This document shows, piece by piece, positions 1 through 8,417 of a DNA stretch of 64,000 bases. How positions within the stretch are numbered: position 1 is the stretch's first letter; each line of letters begins with the position of its first letter. Under the pieces are notes generated by a model that worked only from the letters and a program-made list of their open reading frames with translations, made no database searches and was not told the origin of the DNA. Position numbers and translations under genes: made by a program. Origin of the DNA: Mycobacterium sp. (GTDB taxonomy: Bacteria > Actinomycetota > Actinomycetes > Mycobacteriales > Mycobacteriaceae); NCBI GenBank assembly GCA_020438845.1, contig JAGQTV010000060.1:1-64000 (forward strand), in the 5' to 3' direction.

Positions 1-220
1 ATCGGCGATCGCCATCGCCTCCAACGAGCCCTTCTCCGCCTGGACAAAAACCTTCACAGACCCCCGGCTCTGCGCCGCGATCGTCGACCGCCTCACCTTC
101 GCCGGCCAGATCATCGAAACCGGCACCAACTCCTACCGACTCTCCCACGCCCGAAACACCCGACCAACCAAAGCGACTGGGGCCAAATCAAGCCGTCCTA
201 CCGGGGCCAACTCAAGTTGA
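1..220 (+). pseudogene. IS21-family IstB-like transposition ATPase, C-terminal fragment
   Basis: Reading from base 2 to the stop at 218-220, the frame encodes the last ~72 residues of an IstB-type helper ATPase: the stretch ASNEPFSAW, then DPRLCAAIVDRL and a TNSYRLSHAR tail are the usual C-terminus of this family. The gene enters from outside the window, so its N-terminus cannot be judged. Two near-identical copies of a ggggccaa.tcaag motif (about 177-192 and 200-215) lie at the end of the gene, as expected for the multiple terminal repeats of IS21 elements. The element therefore seems to end near base 220. It is called a fragment because only the end is visible; the element may be intact upstream. 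Confidence 0.75.
177..215 (+). repeat. Paired terminal repeats of the IS21-type element
   Basis: Two copies of a 16-base motif (c-t/c-g-g-g-g-c-c-a-a-n-t-c-a-a-g) start at about 177 and 200, 23 bases apart and in direct orientation. They overlap the 3' end of the IstB-like gene. IS21-family ends typically carry such multiple repeats as transposase sites, so this supports placing the element boundary at about 216-222. Confidence 0.5.
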
Positions 221-639
221 CATTGCCAGGCATCGTGCTCGATCACACCATCGAGGTCGGCAACCCGCCCGACGCACCCCAGCTGGCCCCGGCAGTCGCC
301 CGGATCACCACCCGCACCGGACGCACACCACGCACCGTCACCGCCGACCGCGGCTACGGCGAGAAGAGCGTCGACGACACCCTGCATGACCTGGGTGTGC
401 GCACCGTCGTCATCCCCCGCAAAGGCAAACCCACTCAATCCCGACGAGAACAGGAACACCGACCCGCCTTCCGTCGAACCATCAAGTGGCGCACAGGATG
501 CGAAGGCCGCATCAGCAACCTCAAACGCGGCTACGGCTGGGACCGCACCCGCATCGACAACACCGAGGGCGCCCGGATCTGGACCGGACACGGCATCCTG
601 GCCCACAACCTAGTCAAGATCAGCGCCCTCGCCGCGTAA
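221..639 (+). pseudogene. DDE transposase, C-terminal fragment (ISNCY/IS5-like type found in mycobacteria)
   Basis: About 138 residues of a DDE transposase C-terminus: a TADRGYGE block with the second catalytic Asp region, VVIPRKGKP, RRTIKWRTGCEGRISNLKRGYGWDR containing the late catalytic Glu, and a conserved HGILAHNLVKISALAA end. The N-terminal half is missing because the sequence is replaced at about base 220 by the end of an IS21-type element. An ATG at 217 opens the frame, but it lies at the junction and is unlikely to be a genuine start. The simplest reading is that the IS21-type element inserted into this older transposase gene and left a non-functional 3' piece. Confidence 0.75.
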
Positions 640-729
640 CCGGCACCGCCCAAGCCACATTCACCGGTCACGTCAGGCGCATCCGAACCAACCGCTTATC
701 GCGGACCCGACTTTTTCAGGTCGAAGTAA

Positions 730-1146
730 CTAACCCCAGGGATTAACGAGGTCGACGTCAGAATCGTGGAAATGGCGTGTGTTGCGGGTCGCAACTGTCG
801 CTCGTCGTGATGCGGCGATGCCGATGATCTGCACATCGCGGATTTCCACCGATCGGCCGTCGCGTTGCCGGCGTGCGGCAATCGTTCCTGCGGCGTGTGC
901 GGCCGCCAGGTCGAACGACTGCACTCGGCCGTCGAGGTCGTCGGTGAGGAGTTGGGTGAACAGATCGTCCAGCCGCTTCCGACGGCGACTTGGCGTCAAA
1001 AGCTCAATGCCAGTGCGTATCTCGAACACAGTGACAGATGTGGTCCAGATCGATTCCGTAGGCTGGTTGTCGAGCCAAAGCACCACCCTCGGATCGGGGT
1101 TGTCCCGCATCAGCGCCGACAGAACATTGGTGTCGAGCAGAATCAT
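730..1146 (-). CDS. vapC: VapC/FitB-family PIN-domain toxin
   Basis: A 138-residue PIN-domain ribonuclease. The acidic residues expected to bind Mg/Mn are visible: Asp5 in MILLDTN, Glu42 in VFEIRTG and Asp104 in EIRDVQI. The usual C-terminal ATRNTRHF block is present, with His where some relatives have Asp. Proteins of this family cleave RNA and are held inactive by a ribbon-helix-helix antitoxin. Its ATG overlaps the stop of the upstream antitoxin gene by four bases (ATGA, 1143-1146), so the two are translationally coupled. The gene lies next to IS debris, which is common for mobile toxin-antitoxin cassettes. The RNA target cannot be predicted from sequence. Confidence 0.85.
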   Translation of the reverse strand: MILLDTNVLSALMRDNPDPRVVLWLDNQPTESIWTTSVTVFEIRTGIELLTPSRRRKRLDDLFTQLLTDDLDGRVQSFDLAAAHAAGTIAARRQRDGRSVEIRDVQIIGIAASRRATVATRNTRHFHDSDVDLVNPWG

Positions 1147-1394
1147 GATTCATCGAAATTAGCCGGCTGGACGGACTGGCCACGCATTTCAGGTATGTCC
1201 TCGGTCAGGCCCGAACCTTCAAAACGTGACGCGATACGCGAACCTAAGCGTCCCCGTGGCGCATCGACGTTCCGGACGGCGTTTCGCAGGATCTCGCGCA
1301 CCTCTTCCTCTGTGCTACGGCCGTGCTGGCGTGCCAGTCGCTGCAATTTAGCTTTGGTGTCGTCCTCAAGTTGACGGATCAGAATCTGCGCCAC
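1143..1394 (-). CDS. vapB: VapB/FitA-family ribbon-helix-helix antitoxin
   Basis: An 83-residue antitoxin. The N-terminus AQILIRQLEDD is the ribbon strand of an RHH DNA-binding fold; the STEEEVREILRNAV helix follows. The C-terminal ~35 residues, ending FDES, are the likely toxin-neutralising tail. It starts with GTG at 1394 and overlaps the downstream vapC by four bases. The absence of a purine-rich Shine-Dalgarno and the closeness of a near-palindrome at 1402-1417 suggest a short or leaderless transcript under autoregulation by the VapBC complex, as is known for this family. Confidence 0.82.
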   Translation of the reverse strand: MAQILIRQLEDDTKAKLQRLARQHGRSTEEEVREILRNAVRNVDAPRGRLGSRIASRFEGSGLTEDIPEMRGQSVQPANFDES

Positions 1395-1401
1395 AGGAAA
1401 A

Positions 1402-1417
1402 CGATAGCATGATATCG
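1402..1417. promoter_or_regulatory. Candidate VapB operator (16-bp near-palindrome)
   Basis: The 16 bases CGATAGCATGATATCG match their own reverse complement at 14 positions and lie 8 bases upstream of the vapB GTG. The position fits autorepression by an RHH antitoxin, overlapping the place where the -10 region should be. Function is inferred from position and symmetry only. Confidence 0.45.
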
Positions 1418-1480
1418 AAGATCAAATCGGTGGCTGTTTAACCCGAGGCCGACAGCGCGGGTGCCGGCCCTCAGCCGCCG

Positions 1481-2584
1481 TTACCGCTTCAACTCCAAGT
1501 ACAGCTTGCGAAGCTGATCGACGCAGTCGTCCCAGGTCTGAACGTGTGGCGCGGGCTTCGGCGGCTCGGCGGCCAGGGCCAGCACGGCCGTGGCGAGTTC
1601 GCTGGGCGGCAGCTCCAGCGGAACGACGGTTGCCAGACCTTCTCGACCCAGCTCGGACAGCCCGGAGGTGTCGGCCACCAAGGCCTTGGTCCCAGCGCCG
1701 ACTGCCTCCATCACCGCGATCGGATGTGCCTCATACGCACTGAGCAGACAGAACACATCCGCGTCGGACACCAACTTGCCCAGACCGCCGCGCTCCTCAG
1801 GGCCGAAGCTTCGGAACGAAACCTGTTCGGCAACACCGAATTCGGTGGCCATGTCGCGCAGCTGCTGCTCAAAGGGCCCGCTTCCGACCACCGCCAATCG
1901 AGCACCGGGCGCCTGCTTCAGTATCTCCGGCATCGCCCGCAGAATCCGGTGATGGCCCTTGTACTCCTCGAGCCGTCCCACTGACACCAACAGCGGATCG
2001 CCGTCGATCGACGGCGCGGATTCGTCGACGGGCAATGGGTCGCTGCCGTTGCGGATCAACCGGATGCTCGACTCCGACACCCCCAGAATCCGCGCGAACT
2101 TCTCCCGTTCGTACTCGCACACCGCCACCAGCGCGCCCGCCGACTTCAGCAGCGGAGCAAGGATTTTGAACTGCAGGGGGCGGGCCGACTCCCGCAGGCC
2201 GGAGGAGTTGCCGCCGGTGTGGAAGGTCAGCGCGGTGGGGAGCTTGACGGTTCGCGTCGCGGCCAGCGCCATCGGGGCGACCAGGGTATGCACGCCCTGA
2301 ATGTGGATAACGTCGTAGTCGCGCTTCGCGCCCACCAGATGACGGGCCAGACCCGGGGAGAAGTAGTAGTCGCGGGAGCGCGGATAGGCGGGCCACCGCC
2401 GGATCCGGTAGCCGGACGTGATCTCGTCGGTGGGCAGTTCGCCGGTGGTGTCGGTGGTCAGCACCGTCACGTCCACCCCGAGGGCGGCCAACCGCCACGA
2501 GACTTCGTGCACGTGGGTTTCGATGCCGCCCATGAACGGCAGGGCACGGGCGGTGACCATGCCGACTCGCAGTGTGTCGTTCAC
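1481..2584 (-). CDS. GT4-family glycosyltransferase
   Basis: A 367-residue GT-B fold glycosyltransferase. The N-terminal acceptor half has the MGGIETHVHEVSW loop; the C-terminal donor half has a VSVGRLEEYKGHHRIL strand and the CLLSAYEAHPIAVMEA E-x7-E region that binds the nucleotide-sugar, typical of family GT4. The GTG start at 2584 is chosen because it overlaps the upstream stop by four bases (GTGA) and begins just before the first conserved strand; the frame stays open further upstream, but that stretch is antisense-like shadow of the preceding gene's coding sequence. It is the last gene of a four-gene minus-strand operon and probably adds a sugar to a lipid-linked or surface glycan. Donor and acceptor are unknown. 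Confidence 0.85.
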   Translation of the reverse strand: MNDTLRVGMVTARALPFMGGIETHVHEVSWRLAALGVDVTVLTTDTTGELPTDEITSGYRIRRWPAYPRSRDYYFSPGLARHLVGAKRDYDVIHIQGVHTLVAPMALAATRTVKLPTALTFHTGGNSSGLRESARPLQFKILAPLLKSAGALVAVCEYEREKFARILGVSESSIRLIRNGSDPLPVDESAPSIDGDPLLVSVGRLEEYKGHHRILRAMPEILKQAPGARLAVVGSGPFEQQLRDMATEFGVAEQVSFRSFGPEERGGLGKLVSDADVFCLLSAYEAHPIAVMEAVGAGTKALVADTSGLSELGREGLATVVPLELPPSELATAVLALAAEPPKPAPHVQTWDDCVDQLRKLYLELKR

Positions 2585-3576
2585 CGGGAACCTCCGCGCC
2601 GTTCTGCCATGAAATTCGAAGCTCTGCCCACGCCATACCCGACGGTGGTGTAGGCCAGGCCGATGATGATCGCCCCCGCCGTGAGGAGGCCGGCGAAGTC
2701 GCCGCGTAGCGCGCGCCCCAAGCCGCGCAGCACGCCCAGAGGCAGGGTCACCGCTGAGTACGTCCACTCCGCGGACAGCCCCTCGCCAGTGCCGACGCTT
2801 TCGGTCACCTGGGCCTTCGACAGGCCCTCGGCATAGCAGCGGGTCTTGAAGTAGGCGAAGTTCTCCCGGCTGGCCGGAACGCTGTGGCGGACGGCCGGCT
2901 CTGTGTCGTGGAGGAAGTAGCCGCCCGGATGGGTGTTGGCGGCCCGGATGCAGAACTCGGTCTCTTCGCACCCGACCGGGCGCTGGACCGTTGCCGATCG
3001 GCCGATTCCGCTGACGAATCCACCGTCGTCGAAGAGTTCACGCCGGAAGGACGCACTGGCGCCGATGAGGTTGCGGACCTTTCCCTTCGCTTGTCCGGTG
3101 TAGTCGCAGCCGATCACCCAGTCGAACTCCGGCGGCCACCAGACCGGCCGGGCGGTGGCCCACTCGGGCTCGATGCGGCTGCCCACGCCGAGCACGTTGG
3201 GATCGGTGTAGTGCCGCGCCAGTCCGGCCAGCCAGCCCGGTTCGGCGGCGGCGTCGTCGTCGAGGAAGACGACGACGTCGGATTCGCAGAGTTCGACGCC
3301 GCTGTTCCGGGCTCCGGAGAGTCCCTGCTCGTTGTGGTTGGCCACCACGCGGACGCCCGGTAGCTCGGCAGCGATCCGATCCTGCAGTTGGGGATTGTGG
3401 TCGATGACGACGATCAGTTCGTCCGGTGGGGGTTGCTGGGCCTGGACCGAGGCGACTGCGCGGAGGGTCTCGTTCCAGCGGTCGTCGGTGTAGGCACAGA
3501 TCACCACAGCGGTAGTCGGCAGACCGGGTGCCCGGTCAGGCGGCGTTGGGTAATCCCGCGGTACTGGCGTACTCAT
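2581..3576 (-). CDS. GT2-family glycosyltransferase
   Basis: A 331-residue GT-A glycosyltransferase. The N-terminal TTAVVICAYTDDRW strand binds the nucleotide, and VVVFLDDDAAAEPGW holds the DDD metal-binding motif. A conserved EETEFCIRA motif (the ED-type catalytic segment) lies around residue 210. The C-terminal ~60 residues (LPLGVLRGLGRAL ... GLLTAGAIIIGLAYT) form one or two hydrophobic segments that could anchor it to the membrane. Start ATG 3576 and stop overlap their neighbours by four bases each, so the protein is coupled to the membrane protein upstream and the GT4 enzyme downstream. Likely role: assembly of a cell-envelope polysaccharide or glycolipid; the sugar is not predictable. 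Confidence 0.85.
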   Translation of the reverse strand: MSTPVPRDYPTPPDRAPGLPTTAVVICAYTDDRWNETLRAVASVQAQQPPPDELIVVIDHNPQLQDRIAAELPGVRVVANHNEQGLSGARNSGVELCESDVVVFLDDDAAAEPGWLAGLARHYTDPNVLGVGSRIEPEWATARPVWWPPEFDWVIGCDYTGQAKGKVRNLIGASASFRRELFDDGGFVSGIGRSATVQRPVGCEETEFCIRAANTHPGGYFLHDTEPAVRHSVPASRENFAYFKTRCYAEGLSKAQVTESVGTGEGLSAEWTYSAVTLPLGVLRGLGRALRGDFAGLLTAGAIIIGLAYTTVGYGVGRASNFMAERRGGSR

Positions 3577-6056
3577 GTTGGCGCTCCGACTTTCGGGCCT
3601 TCGAACGGAATATGAATTGCGGTGGGGTCGTTAAGTACTTTTTCCACTCCGAAAATGTTCACGGTGGCGGCGTCGAGAATAGCAACGCCGGCGATGATGG
3701 TGAATGGAACCGCGATCGCTAATGCGGTCCGTACTCCCCGGCGCGTCACCCGGCTTGTCGCGCGCCGCACGCGGGCCTTGGTCGCCGGAAAATTGGTGAG
3801 CACCACGGCCAGGATTGCTGTCCACATGGTGAGCGGGGTAACCCAGACGCGTTCCAACAGCAGCGCGATCATTGTCAGCGATCCGCTGGCGAACAGCACT
3901 GCACCGGTCAGTGCCGGGCCCCATGCCGCCTTGAGGTCGCGTGCGTTCTCTTTGATCCGTGGCCAGGCCCGGCTGCGGACCAGGAGTGCGATGAACAGGC
4001 CGCAGGAGAGGCCCACCGCGAGTTGGGTGCTGAGTGCGACAACCGGTGTGGCCTTGAACCAGCCGCTACGCAACTCCGGAATACCAAGTGCCTTGAGGTC
4101 GTAGATCGATATCGGACCGTGCCGGTAGATCTCTTTGATCCCGCGGATGTGGTCGAACTTGTTGAGTTGTTCCTCGGTGAGTTGCTCGTTCATCCCGGTT
4201 TCGCCGTTGTAGAAATAGGATCCGAAATGAGGTAGCTCCAGGGCCAGCCGCCGATCCACGAAGAGGTAGCGCACTTTCATGCTGGCCGCCCAGTCGGTCT
4301 CCTGCTGATCCCACTTGCGCGCCACGTACAACGCGGGTACGTCGATCCAGCTGTCCCCCTTCATCAGCGGCCAGAGCCCGGCCCGGGAGGACGCAAGGTC
4401 AGAAAACACGCGGTCAGCACCGAGGCGGCTGCCGGCGGGCAGTGCGCCGCCCGCCCATTTCACGGCCGCCAGCACCTCGGCGTCCATCGACCGGGGGTCT
4501 GCCGCCGCCATGTACGGGCCGGGCAGTCGGGCCCAGTTGGGTCCGCCGCCCAGCACGTAGCCGCCCACGAACGCGAAGGCTGCGGCCCCGATGAGCACCC
4601 CGCGGATGATCGAGTTTCGGCGTGTGAACGGCTTCAGCCGTGGCGGCGGTTGGGGCCAACGCAGCCCGGGCGGGTCGTCCTGCCAGTACAACCGGGTCAG
4701 GTACCCCCCCACCATCAAGCCGAACGGGATGAACAGGAAGCTGCTGCCGCGGTCGAACAGTTCGCCGCCCTTGGGCACCACCCTGGCCGCCAGGAACACC
4801 GGCAGACACCCGCTGAACATCAGCAGCATGAAGTGCGTGCTGAAACCGATGACGTGGCGTTCGCCGCGCCGCCAAAAACCCAACGCCTTGAGTCCGAGCC
4901 AGCCCGCGGTACCGGAGAGGGCGGCGGCGTAGTAGAGGAGAGCGATTTGGTCCAGAAGTGGGGTTTTCGTTCCAGCCGAGTCGCCGAAGGCTTCCCTTCG
5001 CTCGCCGCCGCCGAACTGTGAGACGACGTCGTTGATGATCGGACCGAAGTAGTCGGTCAACAGCGACCTCTGCACTATCGCCCAGGCCAGTGTGGAGGCG
5101 ACAGCCACAAGGAATCCGAAGGCTACCCGCGCGCGGGCCGGCCCTCTCTCCAACACCGCCCAGATGAGCAGAATGCCGGCACAGATGAAGGTGGTGACAT
5201 GGTGGGTCACCGAGACGGTGAGAAGACAGATCGTGGCGCCGCCAAAGTAGGGGAGTGGGGCTGCGGCATACCTTGACCGGGCGATCAAGCTCATCGCCGC
5301 CAGGGCGATTGGTATCGACATCGTCTGATACGAGAACTGGGAGTTGAAGAACACGAACTGCGGCGACGTCGCGTACACCGCGACGGCCAACCCGCCGGCG
5401 CGGGCGCTGCCGGTGATCTGTTCGACGGCGTCGCACATCACCGTGACGAGCACTGTGCGACAGAGCAGCACGACAATCGTCGCCGACAGCATCGTCGGCA
5501 CCCCCAACTGGTGGATCACCAGGGTGATCGACTCCAGGCCGGGGTATCGCGGGCTGACCTCCAGCAATGGGTTGGCCTCGAAAAGCCGGTGCGAGGAGAT
5601 GATGTCGCCCAGGGTGCGCATGTGGAGTTGCTCATCGAAACCGGTGAAGATCAGCGGGTTCGTTGATCGGTACAACAGCGTCGAACCGAGGCCCAGGCAC
5701 AGCACGGCGGCATTGCGCATTGGCCGGGTGAGGTAGCGCCGGGTCAGCACCCACAGCGGGGCGGCGTAGGCCAGGATGAGGCTGAGGTCCGACACGACCT
5801 CTTCCGGACCGGTGCGGGCGACCCGGGACATGCACACGGCCGTGACCTGACCGGCCAGTGCCACCATTTCGCAGGCGAGCAGGGCGAGGACTACCCGGCG
5901 AGTGCCGCCGGCGGTCGGTGAGAGCTTCTTGGCGCTCGATCGCCCTTTAGCTGTCTGCACTCCTTGGGCGGCGGATCGCCCCTTCGCGGGCGGTCGCCCT
6001 TTGGCCCTGGACCGCCCTTTAGCGCTCGAGCGTTTGGGCGTGCTTGCGATGCTCAC
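3573..6056 (-). CDS. Large polytopic membrane protein, probable GT-C-type glycosyltransferase
   Basis: An 827-residue protein with about a dozen hydrophobic segments. After the first transmembrane helices, an external loop contains FTGFDEQLHMR; an acidic pair in the first loop is typical of GT-C enzymes that use polyprenyl-phosphate sugars. A soluble external domain at roughly residues 490-640 is followed by four more helices. The N-terminus (residues 8-45) is a basic low-complexity stretch with repeated AKGR units. GTG 6056 is used as start. It sits between two GT2 genes and overlaps the downstream one by four bases, which supports a role in moving or adding lipid-linked sugars. It could instead be a polymerase or ligase of the same pathway; no named family was recognised with certainty. 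Confidence 0.6.
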   Translation of the reverse strand: MSIASTPKRSSAKGRSRAKGRPPAKGRSAAQGVQTAKGRSSAKKLSPTAGGTRRVVLALLACEMVALAGQVTAVCMSRVARTGPEEVVSDLSLILAYAAPLWVLTRRYLTRPMRNAAVLCLGLGSTLLYRSTNPLIFTGFDEQLHMRTLGDIISSHRLFEANPLLEVSPRYPGLESITLVIHQLGVPTMLSATIVVLLCRTVLVTVMCDAVEQITGSARAGGLAVAVYATSPQFVFFNSQFSYQTMSIPIALAAMSLIARSRYAAAPLPYFGGATICLLTVSVTHHVTTFICAGILLIWAVLERGPARARVAFGFLVAVASTLAWAIVQRSLLTDYFGPIINDVVSQFGGGERREAFGDSAGTKTPLLDQIALLYYAAALSGTAGWLGLKALGFWRRGERHVIGFSTHFMLLMFSGCLPVFLAARVVPKGGELFDRGSSFLFIPFGLMVGGYLTRLYWQDDPPGLRWPQPPPRLKPFTRRNSIIRGVLIGAAAFAFVGGYVLGGGPNWARLPGPYMAAADPRSMDAEVLAAVKWAGGALPAGSRLGADRVFSDLASSRAGLWPLMKGDSWIDVPALYVARKWDQQETDWAASMKVRYLFVDRRLALELPHFGSYFYNGETGMNEQLTEEQLNKFDHIRGIKEIYRHGPISIYDLKALGIPELRSGWFKATPVVALSTQLAVGLSCGLFIALLVRSRAWPRIKENARDLKAAWGPALTGAVLFASGSLTMIALLLERVWVTPLTMWTAILAVVLTNFPATKARVRRATSRVTRRGVRTALAIAVPFTIIAGVAILDAATVNIFGVEKVLNDPTAIHIPFEGPKVGAPT

Positions 6057-6103
6057 CGATCAACCCTTTGGTAAGTCCGGTCAGCATGGCCGATCTCCCG
6101 AGT

Positions 6104-7141
6104 TCAACGAGATTCGGGACGCCATTGCGACGTATCCACTGCATCGACCGACGGGTCGAGTTGCTGAATCCGACGCACGCCGTGCCCGAGGTTGCCGCTC
6201 ATCCAGCCCGGACGCTGCGGGGAGCCGGCGCGGCCGGCGTACCGGCGTTTGGCGAGCGTGCGTATCTGGCGGGCGTAGATGCGGTCCTGAAGGATCGTCC
6301 ACAGCACTCGGATTCCGTCTTTGACGGCGTGCAGGTTGGTGTTCCCGTGGTACCGGTTGTGTTCGAAGCTGGGCACCTCGGTAATCGCCGCGCCGGACAA
6401 GGCGAAGCGGCCGATGATCAGCGCCTCGATCTCGAAGCCGTCGCCACGCACCATCTGATCGTCATCGTCTGCGCTGTCAGGATCGGGTAGATCGAGCATG
6501 TAGAGCTGGTCGGCCCAGAATGCGTTGTAGCCGTAGCACAAGTCGGTGAACCGGGTCTTGGTGAGCACACTGGCCAGCAAGTTCAGGCCCAGGTTGCCCG
6601 CCGAGCGGATCAGCGTGATGTCCTCGCTGCCGCCGCCCGGGCAGTACCGGCTTCCCTTGGCCAGGTCGGCGCCGTCGGTGAGGGCTTTGATGAAGCGCGG
6701 GATTTCATGCGGATCGGCCGAGCCGTCGACATCGAACATGACGATGGCGTCGCCGGTGACCTGGGCGAACCCGCAGGCCAGAGCATTGCCCTTGCCCTTG
6801 CGGGTCTGGTAGACGATCTTCGCCGACGGAAGCGCAGTGCGGGCGGCTTCGGCCGACTCGTGGTCAGACTCGCTGACCACGACGATGACTTCGTAGAAAT
6901 CCTTGAGGTACGGCAGGATTTCCTTGATGTTGAGTGCCTCGTTCTTGGCGGGCACCACGACGCTGACCCGTGGATTCGCGGGACGTCGCTCACTCTTGGG
7001 GCGGCGACGGTCGATGATCGGGTTGCCATCCTTGCCGATCATCGGCGAGCCGTCAGGATTCAGGACGTAATTCGGTTCGACGACCTCTGGCGCGACGACC
7101 TCTGGTGCGTTGGCAACTAGGTTGGTCTCGTTATCACCCAT
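6104..7141 (-). CDS. GT2-family glycosyltransferase (dolichol-phosphate-sugar synthase type)
   Basis: A 345-residue GT-A enzyme. NPRVSVVVPAKNEALNIKEIL opens the catalytic domain near residue 58; IVMFDVDGSADP carries the DxD metal site; RGDGFEIEALI matches the conserved later segment of polyprenyl-phosphate glycosyltransferases. A hydrophilic N-terminal ~55 residues with a DGSPMIGKDGNPI repeat-like stretch precedes it. ATG 7141 has an AAAGG Shine-Dalgarno four bases upstream. It is first in the operon; if it makes polyprenyl-phosphate sugars they could feed the GT-C-like protein encoded next. The specific sugar is not known. Confidence 0.82.
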   Translation of the reverse strand: MGDNETNLVANAPEVVAPEVVEPNYVLNPDGSPMIGKDGNPIIDRRRPKSERRPANPRVSVVVPAKNEALNIKEILPYLKDFYEVIVVVSESDHESAEAARTALPSAKIVYQTRKGKGNALACGFAQVTGDAIVMFDVDGSADPHEIPRFIKALTDGADLAKGSRYCPGGGSEDITLIRSAGNLGLNLLASVLTKTRFTDLCYGYNAFWADQLYMLDLPDPDSADDDDQMVRGDGFEIEALIIGRFALSGAAITEVPSFEHNRYHGNTNLHAVKDGIRVLWTILQDRIYARQIRTLAKRRYAGRAGSPQRPGWMSGNLGHGVRRIQQLDPSVDAVDTSQWRPESR

Positions 7142-7337
7142 GTGACCTTTACCTTCAGTGACCCGATCGGATACTTGAACCTGACGCTACCCCATCTGCA
7201 GGTAGGCGGCTCGGGAAACTGCCGGGATCTGCACGGGCCGACGGGGCTTCGAGCGGCGTTCCTGCCGGGTAGGCTGCTCTTGTTTTGCTGGCGGTGAAGG
7301 TGTCGGCAACCGGGACCGGCATCCGATGGGAGGCAAT

Positions 7338-8414
7338 GTGTCGGACCGTGAATATCCGGTTCCCGATAACGAGGAAGCCAGGTTGAGCGTCCTCGAGGGC
7401 TACCGGATTCTGGATTCCCTGCCCGAGCAGGCTTCCGATGACTTCGCGAAATTGGCCTCAGCGATCTGTGGCACGCCCATTGCACTCATCACCCTGTTGG
7501 ACGACCATCGCCAGTGGTTCAAGGCGCGCGTCGGTCTAGATGTCAGCGAAACACCGCGCTCCCAGGCTTTTTGTGCCCACGCGATCATGAACCCCGACGA
7601 GGTCATGACGGTTCGTGACGCCACCTTGGATGAACGCTTCGCGACCAACCCACTCGTCACCGGGGATCCAGGCATCCGGTTCTACGCGGGAGCCCCGTTG
7701 GTGGCGCCCACAGGGGAGGCTCTGGGCACCGTCTGTGTCATCGACCGGGAACCGCGCGAGCTGACCGAGGTCCAGAAGGAGGCTTTGGAGATCCTGGCGC
7801 GCGAGATCGTTTCGCAATTCGAGTTGCGGCGCAGCATCAACGCCCTCGAAGAAGCTGCATTGGACCAAGAGAAATATGTCGAGATGTTGCATGAGTACCA
7901 ACGCGACATGGAGAAGCTGAGGTCCAATCTCGAGGCGCAATCCGTCACCGACGTGCTGACCGGAGTGCAGAACCGCCGCTCGTTCGATCTGCGGATCAAT
8001 GAGGAATACCAACGTGCACGGGGTCGCATGACGTCATTGGCGATGCTGGTGATCGACGTCGACCATTTCAAGGAGATCAACGACGTTTTCGGCCATGCCG
8101 CCGGCGACGAGACTCTGCGGTCGGTGGCCCAACTCCTGCAGTCGGAGTTGCGGGCCAACGACTACCTCTTCCGTTTCGGTGGAGACGAGTTCACAGTCGT
8201 CCTGCCCGACACCACCTTGCGGGGTGCGTTCGTACTGGCTGAACGATTCCGCCGCGTCGTGCAACGCGCCCCCTGGCACAGACGTCCGGTCACTGTGACC
8301 ATCGGCGCGGCCGCACTCACCGATGAGATGGTTACGGCCACTGACCTGCTCAAGGCCGCCGATGAGGCTCTCTACCAGGGTAAAAAGAGCGGACGTAACC
8401 GCGTCTGCACATAG
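7338..8414 (+). CDS. GAF-GGDEF diguanylate cyclase
   Basis: A 358-residue cytoplasmic protein: GAF domain (about 15-165), a short coiled coil (165-190), and a GGDEF domain (195-358). The active-site motif is an intact GGDEF near residue 281. The RAND sequence five residues before it matches the RxxD inhibitory I-site, so product inhibition by c-di-GMP is expected. The enzyme joins two GTP into c-di-GMP; the GAF ligand is unknown. GTG 7338 is preferred because GGGAGG lies at 7328-7333; an in-frame ATG at 7326 would place that SD inside the gene. It is divergent from the glycosyltransferase operon, which may be one of its outputs. Confidence 0.88.
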   Translation: MSDREYPVPDNEEARLSVLEGYRILDSLPEQASDDFAKLASAICGTPIALITLLDDHRQWFKARVGLDVSETPRSQAFCAHAIMNPDEVMTVRDATLDERFATNPLVTGDPGIRFYAGAPLVAPTGEALGTVCVIDREPRELTEVQKEALEILAREIVSQFELRRSINALEEAALDQEKYVEMLHEYQRDMEKLRSNLEAQSVTDVLTGVQNRRSFDLRINEEYQRARGRMTSLAMLVIDVDHFKEINDVFGHAAGDETLRSVAQLLQSELRANDYLFRFGGDEFTVVLPDTTLRGAFVLAERFRRVVQRAPWHRRPVTVTIGAAALTDEMVTATDLLKAADEALYQGKKSGRNRVCT

Positions 8415-8417
8415 CAG

